Positions 16,817 to 25,944 of a DNA stretch of 64,000 nt are shown here, one piece after another. The DNA is taken from positions 1 through 64,000 of the forward strand of contig CAZAJF010000014.1 of NCBI GenBank assembly GCA_964485395.1. Reading direction: 5' to 3'. The number at the start of each line of letters is the position of its first letter. Position 1 is the first letter of the stretch. The notes beneath the pieces were generated by a model. That model had not been told where the DNA came from. It made no database searches and saw nothing but the letters and a program-made list of their open reading frames with translations. The translations under genes and the position numbers were made by a program. The stretch is from JANNSO01 sp964485395. Lineage in GTDB: Bacteria > Spirochaetota > Spirochaetia > Treponematales > UBA12059.

Positions 16817-19527
16817 TCCTCGGCTTCCCCTTCGTCCTCGCTGAAATCCGGAACGTAGCGCGCCTTGGGGCTCGGTGGCCGCATGCCGCCCATCTCCGGA
16901 TTATGCATGATATTCCTCGGCTTGGATCCCTGCTGAGGGCCCACGATGCCTTTTTCTTCCATCAATTCCACGAGCCTGGCCGCCCGGTTGTATCCTATCT
17001 TGAGCTTTCGCTGAAGGAAGGACGCGCTGGCCTTTCCCTGTGATAAAACTATCTCAAGCGCCTTTTCGTACAGCGGGTCGTCCTCTTCGTCGTCGAAGAG
17101 GCTTGGACCGTCATCCTCGTCCTCGTCGTCTATGAATATCTCGTCGTCTATGTAGTTGGGCTCTCCCAGGGTTTTGACGTATTCCACCACGCGCTCCACC
17201 TCGTCGTCCGAGACGAAGGCCCCCTGCATGCGGCAGGGAAACGCGTCCCAGGCGCTGGAGAACAGCATGTCGCCCTTGCCCAGCAGCTTTTCGGCTCCCA
17301 CGGCGTCGATGATGATTCGCGAGTCGAACTTGCTGGCTACCATGAAGGCTATGCGGCTGGGAATGTTGGCCTTGATGAGGCCGGTTATCACGTCGATGCT
17401 GGGCCGCTGCGTGGCGAGCACGAGATGGATGCCCACCGCGCGCGACATGGCCGCGAGCCTCGCCAGCGTTGACTCAAGCTCTTTCCCCGTAGTTGCCATG
17501 AGATCCGCGAACTCGTCGATGATGACGACGATGTAGGGAAGCTTGGCCGTGGCCATGTTTTTCTCGACGATCTTGCGATTGTACGAGCGTATGTCGCGCA
17601 CGCCCATGGCGTCCAGCAGGCTGTAGCGCCGTTCCATCTCGCAGATGCAGTACTGAAGCGCCTGGAACGCCTTTTTAGGCTCGGTGATCACCGGCGTGAG
17701 GAGGTGCGGTATTCCGTTATATAACTTTAACTCCACGATCTTGGGATCGATGAGGAGCAGCTTTACCTCGTTGAACGAGCGGCGGTAGAGGATGGACAGG
17801 ATTATGGAATTGACGCAGACCGACTTCCCCGAGCCCGTGGACCCCGCGATGAGCAGGTGCGGCGTCTGGGTAAGGTCGATATACTGGACCTCACCCGTTA
17901 TGTCCTTGCCCAGCACGACGGGCACTTCCATCTTGGCGCTCTTGAACGTCTCGTTTTCCACGATTTCCTTGAACGAGACGATCGAGCGCTTGTCGTTGGG
18001 AACCTCGATGCCCACCGCGTGCTTTCCGGGAATCGGCGCCACGATGCGCACGCTTGAAGCCGCGAGCCTGAGGGCGATGTTGTCGCAGAGGCCGGCGATC
18101 TTGGAAAGCCGCACGCCCGGAGCAGGCAGAATCTCGAACATCGTGATTACCGGACCCTTGCGGATGCCGGTTACCTCGGCCTCGATGTTGAATTCCTTCA
18201 AGGTCTGGCGAAGCACCTCGGCTTCCTTCCGGGTCTTGTCGTCCACTATCCAGTATTCACCGTCCGGATAGGAAGTTAATATATTTTCAGTTGGAATATT
18301 GTAGGCCACCGCCAGCTTCATCGGTTTTTTTTTAACCGGCGGCGCGGGCGGTACGGACAGCACGGGAATGCCGTCTATCATGCCCACTTCCTTCTTTACG
18401 AGCCGCGCCTCGTCCGTCTTGACGGCTTCATCCCTGGGCTTCGAGGGAGACTTGCCGGAGACGCGCACTGAATCGGCGTGGGTACCGTCCTGGAACACTT
18501 CCACGCGGGACATAAGCGCCGGTTTTACGGCGCCTGAAGGCGCGCCTTCAGGCACGGATTCAATCGCGGCTTCAGGTTCGGTCTCCGGATCTGCTTCGTC
18601 GTCATCGTCCCAATAATCCGCGTTCAGCGCCGGATCGACAGGCCTCTCTTCCTGCGTCGCGGCATCCATACCGCGCAACGCCCGCTCGGCGGGTATTTCA
18701 CGGCGCAGCATAAACGGAATCGGTTCGGCTTCATCGGCCTCATCATCGTCGCCAATAGGCTTCTGGGACAGAACCGGGGTAATGACTTCTGTCTGGATGG
18801 ACCCCTCGTCGGCTTCAGCCGCCCCGACTTCCTCGGCCGGCTCGATATCCTCCAAAGCGGCCGGCTCAAATTCCGGTACAGGCTCGTCCATCCCGGCATC
18901 GGGTACCGACGCTGGGCTTTGTTTGACCGTAAGCGAAGACAAATACGGCGCGGGCGGCAAATTGGGAACCGAGAAATTCCACTCTTGAGGCGAATCCCCG
19001 GTATCACGCGGTTTTTCAGCTGCCGCCCCGCCCGGCGCCGCTGGCAAATACCGCAATCCAGGAGAGCGAGATATATCCGCCTGCGGTTTCATTGTCCCAA
19101 AAATTACAAACTTCAATAAAACGATACCGGCCGTAGACAGGCCAATCAGCGCCGTACAAAGACCAAATACCCAAGGGTATCCCAGAGCGCCGAGGAACGG
19201 GCTGTATTCAAGCCAGGATTCGGGATCCGTCATGAAGCGCACTAGAAAAGCCAACAGTGAAACCGGGATCAGCGAACTGAGGTATACAAAAATAACCGAC
19301 AGGTCGAAACCGGGCAGAAGAATGATTATGCTTGCGAAAAGTATATAGGCTGGAAAGACATACGCCATCCAGGAGTAGCCTTCCAAAAGAAAAAGCGCGA
19401 CGGCGGACTCGTAACCGAACACCCCCATTTGGGTAAACAGGATCGAGACGAAGGATATGAAGCTCAACGTGGTTAGCGCATAACCGGTGACGTTGGCCAG
19501 AATGGACGCTTTTTCAGTGTGCTTCAA
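16813..19527 (-). CDS. ftsK: FtsK/SpoIIIE DNA translocase
   Basis: The 904-residue protein pumps chromosomal DNA through the division septum. Residues 1-160 hold four or so transmembrane helices. A low-complexity acidic/proline linker follows (about 160-400). The motor has Walker A GSTGSGKSV, LLIDPKIVEL, and Walker B VVIIDEFADL. The C-terminal winged-helix gamma domain (about 815-885, with SASFLQRKLKIGYNRAARLVE) would read orienting sequences such as KOPS. The start is the TTG at 19527, preceded by GGAG; no ATG fits. It precedes purK and overlaps it by four bases. Confidence 0.95.
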   Translation of the reverse strand: MKHTEKASILANVTGYALTTLSFISFVSILFTQMGVFGYESAVALFLLEGYSWMAYVFPAYILFASIIILLPGFDLSVIFVYLSSLIPVSLLAFLVRFMTDPESWLEYSPFLGALGYPWVFGLCTALIGLSTAGIVLLKFVIFGTMKPQADISRSPGLRYLPAAPGGAAAEKPRDTGDSPQEWNFSVPNLPPAPYLSSLTVKQSPASVPDAGMDEPVPEFEPAALEDIEPAEEVGAAEADEGSIQTEVITPVLSQKPIGDDDEADEAEPIPFMLRREIPAERALRGMDAATQEERPVDPALNADYWDDDDEADPETEPEAAIESVPEGAPSGAVKPALMSRVEVFQDGTHADSVRVSGKSPSKPRDEAVKTDEARLVKKEVGMIDGIPVLSVPPAPPVKKKPMKLAVAYNIPTENILTSYPDGEYWIVDDKTRKEAEVLRQTLKEFNIEAEVTGIRKGPVITMFEILPAPGVRLSKIAGLCDNIALRLAASSVRIVAPIPGKHAVGIEVPNDKRSIVSFKEIVENETFKSAKMEVPVVLGKDITGEVQYIDLTQTPHLLIAGSTGSGKSVCVNSIILSILYRRSFNEVKLLLIDPKIVELKLYNGIPHLLTPVITEPKKAFQALQYCICEMERRYSLLDAMGVRDIRSYNRKIVEKNMATAKLPYIVVIIDEFADLMATTGKELESTLARLAAMSRAVGIHLVLATQRPSIDVITGLIKANIPSRIAFMVASKFDSRIIIDAVGAEKLLGKGDMLFSSAWDAFPCRMQGAFVSDDEVERVVEYVKTLGEPNYIDDEIFIDDEDEDDGPSLFDDEEDDPLYEKALEIVLSQGKASASFLQRKLKIGYNRAARLVELMEEKGIVGPQQGSKPRNIMHNPEMGGMRPPSPKARYVPDFSEDEGEAEE

Positions 19528-19641
19528 GACTCAGGCTCCGTCGACTTATTGTAGGCCCGGCGCTCCGCCGGACTGCCCCGTTTTAATATCGGCCTATTTT
19601 AAAACGCCTTGAGCGAAGCCCGAGCCCCAAATTCAATTCCC

Positions 19642-19828
19642 CAGGTGCCTGTCCCCAGNNNNNNNNNNNNNNNNNNNNNNNNNNNNNNNNNNNNNNNNNN
19701 NNNNNNNNNNNNNNNNNNNNNNNNNNNNNNNNNNNNNNNNNNNNNNNNNNNNNNNNNNGTGCCTGTCCCTAGGTGCCTGTCCCTAGGTGCCTGTCCCTAG
19801 GTGCCTGTCCCTAGGTGCCTGTCCCTAA
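19642..19828. repeat. 14-bp tandem repeat array interrupted by an assembly gap
   Basis: Five head-to-tail copies of GTGCCTGTCCCTAG occupy 19759-19828, the last ending in AA. A further GGTGCCTGTCCCC copy lies at 19643-19655, left of the gap. Related single copies occur at 40164-40204. The array fills most of the ftsK-uppP intergenic region (19528-19859). The rest of that region holds the ftsK upstream sequence and a hairpin. The true copy number is unknown because of the gap. Confidence 0.85.
19659..19758. other. Assembly gap of 100 N
   Basis: Exactly 100 undetermined bases lie inside the 14-bp repeat array. The round length is the usual scaffold placeholder, so the real size is unknown. Repeat collapse is the probable cause. 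Confidence 0.98.
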
Positions 19829-19829
19829 T

Positions 19830-19852
19830 TTCAATTCGCCCCGCGAATTGAA
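19830..19852. terminator. Hairpin after uppP, possible terminator
   Basis: A perfect 10-bp inverted repeat (TTCAATTCGC / GCGAATTGAA, loop CCC) lies just past the uppP stop. On the plus strand it is followed by only TTTT, and on the minus strand by no clear T-run. It is therefore a weak terminator or a structural part of the repeat element. Confidence 0.4.
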
Positions 19853-19859
19853 TTTTCCG

Positions 19860-20654
19860 TCAAAGGAATACGAGACCCAAGATTCCCGCTGGTATCAGAT
19901 AAACGGCGAACCACGCCAGCTTGCCCTTGCGCACGATGGGCATGAGAATGCGAAGCGACAGGATACCGACGACGCAGGAGAACAATGCGGCCAAAGCCAT
20001 GGGCAACGGCGCGACGCTGGCGGATAAATCGCCCAGATCGCCGATTTTCATGATCAAAGCGCCTAGAATCGCCGGGATCGCCAGAAGAAACGCGAACTCG
20101 CCGGCCGTTTCGCGGTCCATGCCGGAAGCCAAACCGCCGCCAATGGTGATGCCCGAGCGGCTGATTCCGGGAAATACTCCGATTCCCTGGGCCAGTCCCG
20201 TTATGAGGCCGTGATGCCAGCGCAAGCCGGAATAGCGCGTTTGCCCTTTAAAAAACGATGAGCCGATAAGTATGAACGCGGTAACGATCAAGAGGCCGGC
20301 CACGATTTTCGGCTGCCCGTTCAGGTCTATTTTATTGACGAAGTAACCCAATACGGCGGTTACCGCGGTGGCGATGATCGCCGGTATCACGATAGCTAAA
20401 TTTTCAGCGTCGCGTTCCGCGCTCTTGCGGCCTATCCAGCGGGCTATTGAAACGACGATGCCGATAATCCGCTTGCGGAAAACGATCACAATGGACACCA
20501 AGGTGGCCAGGTGCAGTGTTATGTCAAAAAGAACAGGCACATCGGAAAGCCCCATAATGTCTTTGAAAACAAGGAGATGGCCGCTGGATGATATGGGCAG
20601 GAATTCGGCCACGCCTTGAAAAATCCCTAAAATAATAGCTTGTAAAATAGTCAC
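19860..20654 (-). CDS. uppP: Undecaprenyl-diphosphatase (UppP/BacA)
   Basis: The 264-residue, roughly eight-helix membrane enzyme recycles undecaprenyl pyrophosphate for peptidoglycan and glycan synthesis and gives bacitracin resistance. The catalytic signatures are both present: QGVAEFLPISSSGHL near residues 14-28 and GIGVFPGISRSGITIGG near 157-173. The start is a GTG at 20654, five bases after GGGAG. It is divergent from slyD and appears to be monocistronic. Confidence 0.95.
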   Translation of the reverse strand: MTILQAIILGIFQGVAEFLPISSSGHLLVFKDIMGLSDVPVLFDITLHLATLVSIVIVFRKRIIGIVVSIARWIGRKSAERDAENLAIVIPAIIATAVTAVLGYFVNKIDLNGQPKIVAGLLIVTAFILIGSSFFKGQTRYSGLRWHHGLITGLAQGIGVFPGISRSGITIGGGLASGMDRETAGEFAFLLAIPAILGALIMKIGDLGDLSASVAPLPMALAALFSCVVGILSLRILMPIVRKGKLAWFAVYLIPAGILGLVFL

Positions 20655-20757
20655 GTAAACTCCCTACTGATCAAGATTTGGCCGACTATACCATAAACCT
20701 GCAGTTTATAAAAAGCTCCCGGAATATGGTAAAAAACCAATATTGTCGGCCATACAC

Positions 20758-20786
20758 TTGAAAATATCAAAAAGTATCTATATTGT
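20758..20786 (+). promoter_or_regulatory. Possible promoter of slyD
   Basis: TTGAAA (20758-20763) and TATTGT (20781-20786) are 17 bases apart in an AT-rich intergenic stretch about 60 bases before the slyD start. The -10 is imperfect, and other AT-rich hexamers nearby could serve instead. Confidence 0.4.
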
Positions 20787-20846
20787 AGATAATATACGTT
20801 AGGCATAAGCTTTTCGTTTCCCATATCAAGCATAAGGAAGGCAATC

Positions 20847-21410
20847 ATGATCATCCAGAAGGATCGTGTCGTATCCATAGAGTACGAACTCAAGGACGAA
20901 AAAGGCGAAGTCATCGACTCGTCCATCGGCGGAGACCCGCTCGTTTACATGCACGGCAACCAGAACATCATACCCGGTCTGGAACGCGAGCTCGAAGGCA
21001 AGAAAGCCAACGACAAACTCTCGTGCAAAATCGCCGCGGTGGACGCTTACGGCGAACGCGACGAGGAATTGGTATTCGCGGTTCCTCGCAAAGAATTCGC
21101 GGAATCCGATAAAGTGCAGCCGGGCATGCAGTTCCAGGCTCACCAGGAAGACGGCGTTCACATCGTTACGGTCATCAGCGTCAACGACAAGGAAGTCATG
21201 GTCGATTCCAACCACCCGCTCGCGGGCAAACCGCTTCACTTCAACGTGACGGTCAAGGACGTACGCGAGGCAACGGCCGAAGAGCTCGAGCATGGTCACG
21301 TGCACGGCGAAGAAGGCTGCGGCGGCGGATGCGGCGGCGAGTGCGGCGATGACTGCGAATGCGGCGACGAGAGCGAAGAAGGCTGTGGAAGCGGCTGCGG
21401 CTGTCACTGA
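20847..21410 (+). CDS. slyD: SlyD-like FKBP peptidyl-prolyl isomerase with metal-binding tail
   Basis: The 187-residue protein has an FKBP domain split by an insert-in-flap chaperone domain, as in SlyD (YMHGNQNIIPGLERELEG, then the IF domain about 70-125). The last 40 residues are rich in His, Gly, Cys and acidic residues, with eight cysteines. This matches the SlyD tail that binds Ni2+ and other metals. It assists folding of proline-limited and metal-dependent proteins in the cytoplasm. The ATG follows AAGGAAGGCAATC. The Cys-rich tail overlaps the 5' end of the next gene. Confidence 0.92.
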   Translation: MIIQKDRVVSIEYELKDEKGEVIDSSIGGDPLVYMHGNQNIIPGLERELEGKKANDKLSCKIAAVDAYGERDEELVFAVPRKEFAESDKVQPGMQFQAHQEDGVHIVTVISVNDKEVMVDSNHPLAGKPLHFNVTVKDVREATAEELEHGHVHGEEGCGGGCGGECGDDCECGDESEEGCGSGCGCH

Positions 21411-21804
21411 GAATTCCTCAAAACCCAGAAAAACCGGCAGGCTGAAGCCTGCCGATTTTTTTATAGGGGCTCTCTCGCTTGCTCTGACGGCTTGGGTTAC
21501 CGTTTCGGTGTATGCCGGCGCCGCTCCCACCCAAGTCGTAATTTCCGGCAACGGCATGAACTACGTCTACCCTCTGTCCGAGAACAGGGAGATTCCCGTA
21601 AGCGGCAAAATCGGCATTACCATGGTTCATATCCATGACGGCAAGGCCTTCATCGCGGATTCCCCCTGCAAAAATAAAACCTGCATACAAACCGGAGCAA
21701 TTTCCGGGAACGGCGAGTGGGCGGCCTGTCTGCCCAACGGCGTATTCGTCCGCATCGATGCCGATACAAGCACGGAGGACAGCCTTGATGCCGTCGTCAG
21801 GTAG
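21385..21804 (+). CDS. NusG domain II-containing membrane-anchored protein
   Basis: The protein has about 139 residues: one transmembrane helix (near FFIGALSLALTAWVTVSVYAG), then an extracytoplasmic NusG-II domain. The typical signature is CKNKTCIQTGAISGNGEWAACLPNGVFVRI, with three cysteines. The start is uncertain. I chose the GTG at 21385, preceded by GAAGAAGG and lying inside slyD; an ATG at 21349 is possible. No start is available after the slyD terminator without losing the helix. In many bacteria this family precedes a Gx transporter gene, as here. Exact role unknown. Confidence 0.7.
   Translation: MEAAAAVTENSSKPRKTGRLKPADFFIGALSLALTAWVTVSVYAGAAPTQVVISGNGMNYVYPLSENREIPVSGKIGITMVHIHDGKAFIADSPCKNKTCIQTGAISGNGEWAACLPNGVFVRIDADTSTEDSLDAVVR
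21435..21462 (+). terminator. Intrinsic terminator of slyD, embedded in the next gene
   Basis: An 8-bp stem CGGCAGGC / GCCTGCCG with a TGAA tetraloop (21435-21454) is followed by A and seven T. It lies 24 bases past the slyD stop but inside the NusG-II reading frame. It would cut most transcripts after slyD and let only a fraction continue. Confidence 0.8.
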
Positions 21805-22327
21805 CGAAGGTCATAAACGCGCCGCCTTCCTGACGGCACTCGCGTTTTTCCTTTCCACCATCGAATATATGCTGCCTCGACCGATCCCCTTCATGCGAAT
21901 AGGGCTTGCGAACCTTCCCATCCTGTTTGCCGTGGATTTATTGCCCCTTGGTCCCTATTGGGCACTGGTCATCATGAAAGTCCTGGGGATGAGCGTGCTC
22001 TCAGGGTCATTATTCAGCTACGTGGCGCTTTTTTCGCTTGCCGGCACCGTAGCCAGCGCTTTTATAATGCGACTCTGCCGAAAAATATTCGGCTACAAAG
22101 GAATTTCCTACCTGGGGCTCTGCATCGCCGGTGCCATGGCCTCCAACGGGGCGCAGGTCGCGCTTGCACGCATTTTCGTTTTCGGCGGCAGCGCCCGCTA
22201 CATGGCACCGCTTTTCCTCGGCCTCGGTTTGGTCAGCGGAATGGTTCTGGGTATATTCGCCGCCGTTTTCGCGTCGCGGTCGGAGTGGCTCGCCCGGCAA
22301 TTGGAACAAGCGCGTGGACAGGAATAA
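21788..22327 (+). CDS. Gx transporter family membrane protein (heptaprenyl diphosphate synthase component I-like)
   Basis: The 179-residue protein has five or six transmembrane helices. The family pattern appears at MLPRPIPFMRIGLANLPILFA and MKVLGMSVLSGSLFS, typical of the Pfam group Hpre_diP_synt_I, whose fold resembles ECF S-components. The ATG at 21788 follows GGAGGACAGC and overlaps the NusG-II stop by 17 bases. Substrate unknown. The 3' end overlaps the next gene by 14 bases. Confidence 0.8.
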   Translation: MPSSGSEGHKRAAFLTALAFFLSTIEYMLPRPIPFMRIGLANLPILFAVDLLPLGPYWALVIMKVLGMSVLSGSLFSYVALFSLAGTVASAFIMRLCRKIFGYKGISYLGLCIAGAMASNGAQVALARIFVFGGSARYMAPLFLGLGLVSGMVLGIFAAVFASRSEWLARQLEQARGQE

Positions 22328-22853
22328 ACGCCGCGAACGCTGGCAAAAGGCGTTCAAACCGAATCTTCTGGCGGCGGCGGGACTCGGCGCTTCGCTCATA
22401 CTCATCCTTTCCCCGTTTCTTTTTATCCGCATCGCGATTTTTACGCTCGCGGGCGTCGCGGCCTGGCTTTCCGGGCGAAAATTGTCACCGTTCATGACGT
22501 TTTTCGTGATGGCGGGAATCGTCGGCGCCAACCTGCTGGTTCCCGTGGGACGCATACTCTGGCAATGGGCCAGCATTACGATTACCGAAACGGCCCTTCT
22601 CAACGGCATCGAGCGGGCAATTACCTTCGAGGCGCTGGTGCTTATCTCCAAAGCCACGTTGAATCCCGCGCTCAAACTACCCGGAAAAGCCGGCGCATTC
22701 CTCACTGACTCGCTTGTATTTTACGAGTACCTCTTATCCTGCAAACCCAAAATCCGGCTTAAAACTTTTATCGCCGATATCGACGCGCTCCTGAATTCAG
22801 TATACAATGAGGAAATAATTCCGGAGAAGCATCCCGAAGGAAGCGATTCATGA
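22314..22853 (+). CDS. Small membrane protein of unknown function
   Basis: The 179-residue protein starts at the GTG at 22314, overlapping the Gx transporter gene. It has a basic N-terminus, three or so hydrophobic segments (about 17-75), then an amphipathic C-terminal half. I do not recognise the family. Its position after a Gx/S-component-like protein and its general layout hint at an energy-coupling T-component relative; that is a guess. It overlaps the following chemoreceptor start by four bases, so all four genes appear translationally coupled. Confidence 0.55.
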   Translation: MDRNKRRERWQKAFKPNLLAAAGLGASLILILSPFLFIRIAIFTLAGVAAWLSGRKLSPFMTFFVMAGIVGANLLVPVGRILWQWASITITETALLNGIERAITFEALVLISKATLNPALKLPGKAGAFLTDSLVFYEYLLSCKPKIRLKTFIADIDALLNSVYNEEIIPEKHPEGSDS

Positions 22854-24979
22854 CCATTTCTCTTCGTACAAAACTATTTATTCTTACCATCATTCCCCTT
22901 CTCCTCCTGTCGGGGTTGGGCACGATGCTCGTCGTCCAGTCATACCAGAACCTAGCGCTCACCAATGATGCCCTGAAGAAAATCGGGACAATGCATCGGG
23001 CAAGCGAATTGATGTCGGTAATCCAGACGGAACGAGGAATCTCCACGCTGTTCCTGCTGGATAAAACCGATGACCAGGCTCTTGCGGCAGCGCAAGCGGC
23101 AACCGACGCCTATTGGAGCCAAATTTCCACGGACCTCAAGAAAAGCGCCGCTTTCGATCGCGATGCGTCAAGAATGGAAGTTGTCGTGGGAAACCTGGCA
23201 GCTCTGCGCAAGCAGGTGCAGGAAAAAACCATTCAGGATACCAGCGCCTACAAAGACTATTCCAGCGCCATCGCCACCATTACGGAAATCCTCGGGGAGG
23301 CGTCGGTAACGAAGTTGACCGGCTCGAGCCAGCGATTCGGCATGCTTCTCTCCTACGAGAACGCCAAGGATTTCGCGAGCAAGACCCAGATTCTCGCCGC
23401 CTCCATATTCGCGAAGGATCAGGTACTCCTCGAATCCGACATCCTGGAATTGACGAACAATTATTCGGGCATCATGCTCGCCATGAAAGGTTCCCTGCTC
23501 ATACAGTCTCCCGACACCAAGCAGAAGCTGTCCAAGTTGGAATTGAGCGTCGATTGGAAGGTGATGAAGAATTCGGTGCTGGCCATCCTCAGCATGTCCC
23601 AGATCGGGGGGTACGGAAGCAACGCTCTGGAGACCTTCAACCAGAGCAACGGCGTCGTCATCGCAATCCAGGACATCATCACGGTAAATATCGACGAAAC
23701 CATCGCGCAGGTTACGGGTGGACGAACGGAAATTCTCCGCACGATGGTTACCGTCGCCGCCCTGGTAACCGGGGCCATCCTGCTCATGCTCATGCTGGCC
23801 ATCGTGATACTCACCAATGTCATAGGCAGGATGAGGCAGGTATCCGAAAGCATGCGGGAAATCTCGTCGGGCGACGCGGACCTTACCCGATCCATAGACG
23901 TACGCACCCGTGACGAGCTCGGCCTGCTTTCGGAGAATTTCAACACTTTCGTTTCCATGCTGCGCGGCATCATCCACCGCGTGCAGGCGGAGGCCGAAAA
24001 CCTCAAGGACGGCGTGATACGCCTCTCGGCCAACACCGAGGAAACGGCGAGCGCCATCCGTCAGATAAGCGCCAACATAGACAATCTCAAGCAGCAATCC
24101 CTGAGCCAGAGCGCTTCCGTAACCGAGTCCAGCGCCACCATCGAGCAGATTACCAAGAACATCAACCAGCTCTACAAGCTCGTGGAACGGCAGGCGGACA
24201 GCGTAGGCACCTCGTCCAGTTCCATCGAGGAGATGGTAGCCAACATCCAGTCGGTGACCGCGAACATAGAGCGCATGGGAAGCTATTACGTAAAACTGCT
24301 CTCCAAATCGGATACCGGAAGAAACGCGATAGGCACCGTAGTGTCGCAAGTCAAGGAAATCGACACGCAATCCGAAACGCTCCAGGAAGCCAACAGCCTG
24401 ATAGCCGGTATCGCGGCCCAGACCAACCTGCTTGCAATGAACGCGGCGATCGAAGCGGCGCATGCCGGGGAATCAGGCCGCGGCTTCGCGGTAGTGGCGG
24501 ACGAAATACGCAAACTGGCGGAGAATGCCGCCAAGCAGTCCAAGACGATCGCCTTGAACATCAGGTCGATACGGTCAGTCATAGAGGCGGTCGTAGGCAG
24601 CTCCAACACCAGCCTGCGAACCTTCGAGGATATCGTGGAGCAGATACGAATCCTTTCCCGCCTCGAAGAGGAAATAAAATACGCCATGCAGGAACAAAGC
24701 GCGGGTTCGACCCAGATACTCGAGTCGCTTGCGGAAATCAACCTGATAACCACCGATGTGCGAACGTCGGCGGCCGAGATGCAGGAAGGGTCGAGCACGG
24801 TTCTCGTTGAAATGCGCCATTTGCTGCAGCTCTCCAGCGAACTGGAAAACGGCATGTCGGAAATCGCCCTGGGAACGGTAGAGATCAACAAGGCGGCGGA
24901 GGACAGCAACGAGCTTTCTTCGAGCACGTCCGTAAGCACGAGAATCCTCACGGAGGAAACAGGAAAATTCAAGACATAG
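22850..24979 (+). CDS. Methyl-accepting chemotaxis protein with NIT sensor domain
   Basis: The 709-residue chemoreceptor has a transmembrane helix at about 10-30 and a periplasmic helical NIT-type domain (about 45-290; SELMSVIQTERGISTLFL fits the family start). A second helix lies at about 300-325, followed by HAMP and a long cytoplasmic signalling hairpin. The tip IAAQTNLLAMNAAIEAAHAG (about 520-540) binds CheA/CheW. NIT domains sense nitrate/nitrite in characterised members; the ligand here is not known. The start overlaps the preceding stop (ATGA). There is no C-terminal CheR-tethering pentapeptide. Confidence 0.92.
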   Translation: MTISLRTKLFILTIIPLLLLSGLGTMLVVQSYQNLALTNDALKKIGTMHRASELMSVIQTERGISTLFLLDKTDDQALAAAQAATDAYWSQISTDLKKSAAFDRDASRMEVVVGNLAALRKQVQEKTIQDTSAYKDYSSAIATITEILGEASVTKLTGSSQRFGMLLSYENAKDFASKTQILAASIFAKDQVLLESDILELTNNYSGIMLAMKGSLLIQSPDTKQKLSKLELSVDWKVMKNSVLAILSMSQIGGYGSNALETFNQSNGVVIAIQDIITVNIDETIAQVTGGRTEILRTMVTVAALVTGAILLMLMLAIVILTNVIGRMRQVSESMREISSGDADLTRSIDVRTRDELGLLSENFNTFVSMLRGIIHRVQAEAENLKDGVIRLSANTEETASAIRQISANIDNLKQQSLSQSASVTESSATIEQITKNINQLYKLVERQADSVGTSSSSIEEMVANIQSVTANIERMGSYYVKLLSKSDTGRNAIGTVVSQVKEIDTQSETLQEANSLIAGIAAQTNLLAMNAAIEAAHAGESGRGFAVVADEIRKLAENAAKQSKTIALNIRSIRSVIEAVVGSSNTSLRTFEDIVEQIRILSRLEEEIKYAMQEQSAGSTQILESLAEINLITTDVRTSAAEMQEGSSTVLVEMRHLLQLSSELENGMSEIALGTVEINKAAEDSNELSSSTSVSTRILTEETGKFKT

Positions 24980-25037
24980 AAGACGCGGGGAGTCACCGAA
25001 TCTTTCGGTGTCCACATAGCTTTACGAGGAGGTTTCC

Positions 25038-25943
25038 ATGAATTTTTTCTTCGTTCTTTGGGCTATCTTCGCTGCGTGGTGGCTGATATGGATTATCGTG
25101 GCCCTGTCGCGCAAGGCAATAACCATGTTCGTCTTCCTGGTGCTCTTCGGCGGAATATGGGGAGCGGCCTGCGTCATGGTGCCCCCGATTCTCGGGTATG
25201 CTTCCTTTGCCCTGCTCGTCATTCCGTTCCTCATCCTGCCTCCCATGGCCCGCATCATAACGGAATACCAGCGCGGCGTCCTGTACCGGCTCGGCCGCAT
25301 GAAAACCATACTGCAGCCCGGCTTCAACCTGGTTTTTCCGCTGGGAATCGATATCGTCAGAAAAATTGACATGAGAACCTTCACCATCGACGTGCCCAAG
25401 CAAGAAGTCATAACAAAGGATAACGTCCCCGTCCTCGTGGACGCCGTCGTGTATTTCAACGTGTTCGACCCCGCGCTGGCCATAAACAAGGTAGCGGATT
25501 ATTCCATGTCCACGAGCCTGCTCTCGCAAACGGTGCTGCGGTCGGTACTGGGACAGCACGACCTGGACGAAATGCTCTCCAAACGCTCGGAGCTCGGAAT
25601 CATTTTACAGAAACTGCTGGACGAGGCTACCGACCCCTGGGGCATCAAGGTAAGCGCCGTGGAGATAAAGGCGGTTGAATTGGCGGAAAGCATGAAGCGC
25701 GCCATGGCCAGGCAGGCCGAGGCCGAGCGCGAACGACGCGCCAAGATAATCGCGGCTGAAGGCGAACTGCAGGCCAGCGAGAAGCTGACCCAGGCCGCGG
25801 CCGTCATAGCCACCCAGCCGGCGGCCTTGCAGCTTCGCTACCTGCAGACGCTTACGGAAATCGCGGTGGAAAAAAATTCCACCATCCTGTTCCCCCTGCC
25901 AATAGAATTGCTGCGCGTCTTCGACGCGATGGCAAAGAAATAA
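25038..25943 (+). CDS. SPFH/band 7 (slipin-like) membrane protein
   Basis: The 301-residue stomatin/slipin relative has two hydrophobic segments (about 5-25 and 30-70). A band 7 domain follows (about 75-235), starting ITEYQRGVLYRLGRMK, and then an Ala/Glu-rich helix that usually drives oligomerisation. These proteins organise membrane microdomains and can regulate proteases. The usual NfeD partner is not adjacent. The ATG follows ACGAGGAGGTTTCC. It lies 58 bases after the chemoreceptor, and that gap contains a small CACCGAA/TTCGGTG hairpin without a T-run. Confidence 0.9.
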   Translation: MNFFFVLWAIFAAWWLIWIIVALSRKAITMFVFLVLFGGIWGAACVMVPPILGYASFALLVIPFLILPPMARIITEYQRGVLYRLGRMKTILQPGFNLVFPLGIDIVRKIDMRTFTIDVPKQEVITKDNVPVLVDAVVYFNVFDPALAINKVADYSMSTSLLSQTVLRSVLGQHDLDEMLSKRSELGIILQKLLDEATDPWGIKVSAVEIKAVELAESMKRAMARQAEAERERRAKIIAAEGELQASEKLTQAAAVIATQPAALQLRYLQTLTEIAVEKNSTILFPLPIELLRVFDAMAKK

Positions 25944-25944
25944 A

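Noticed and set aside
19609..19800. Small ORF spanning the repeat array and N gap
   Set aside because: It is an artefact of translating unknown bases and simple repeats.
19759..19828. CRISPR array
   Set aside because: The 14-bp units are directly adjacent with no spacers, and there are no cas genes, so it is a simple tandem repeat.
23168..24463. 431-codon minus-strand ORF opposite the NIT chemoreceptor
   Set aside because: The composition is that of an antisense shadow, and the plus-strand receptor is unambiguous.
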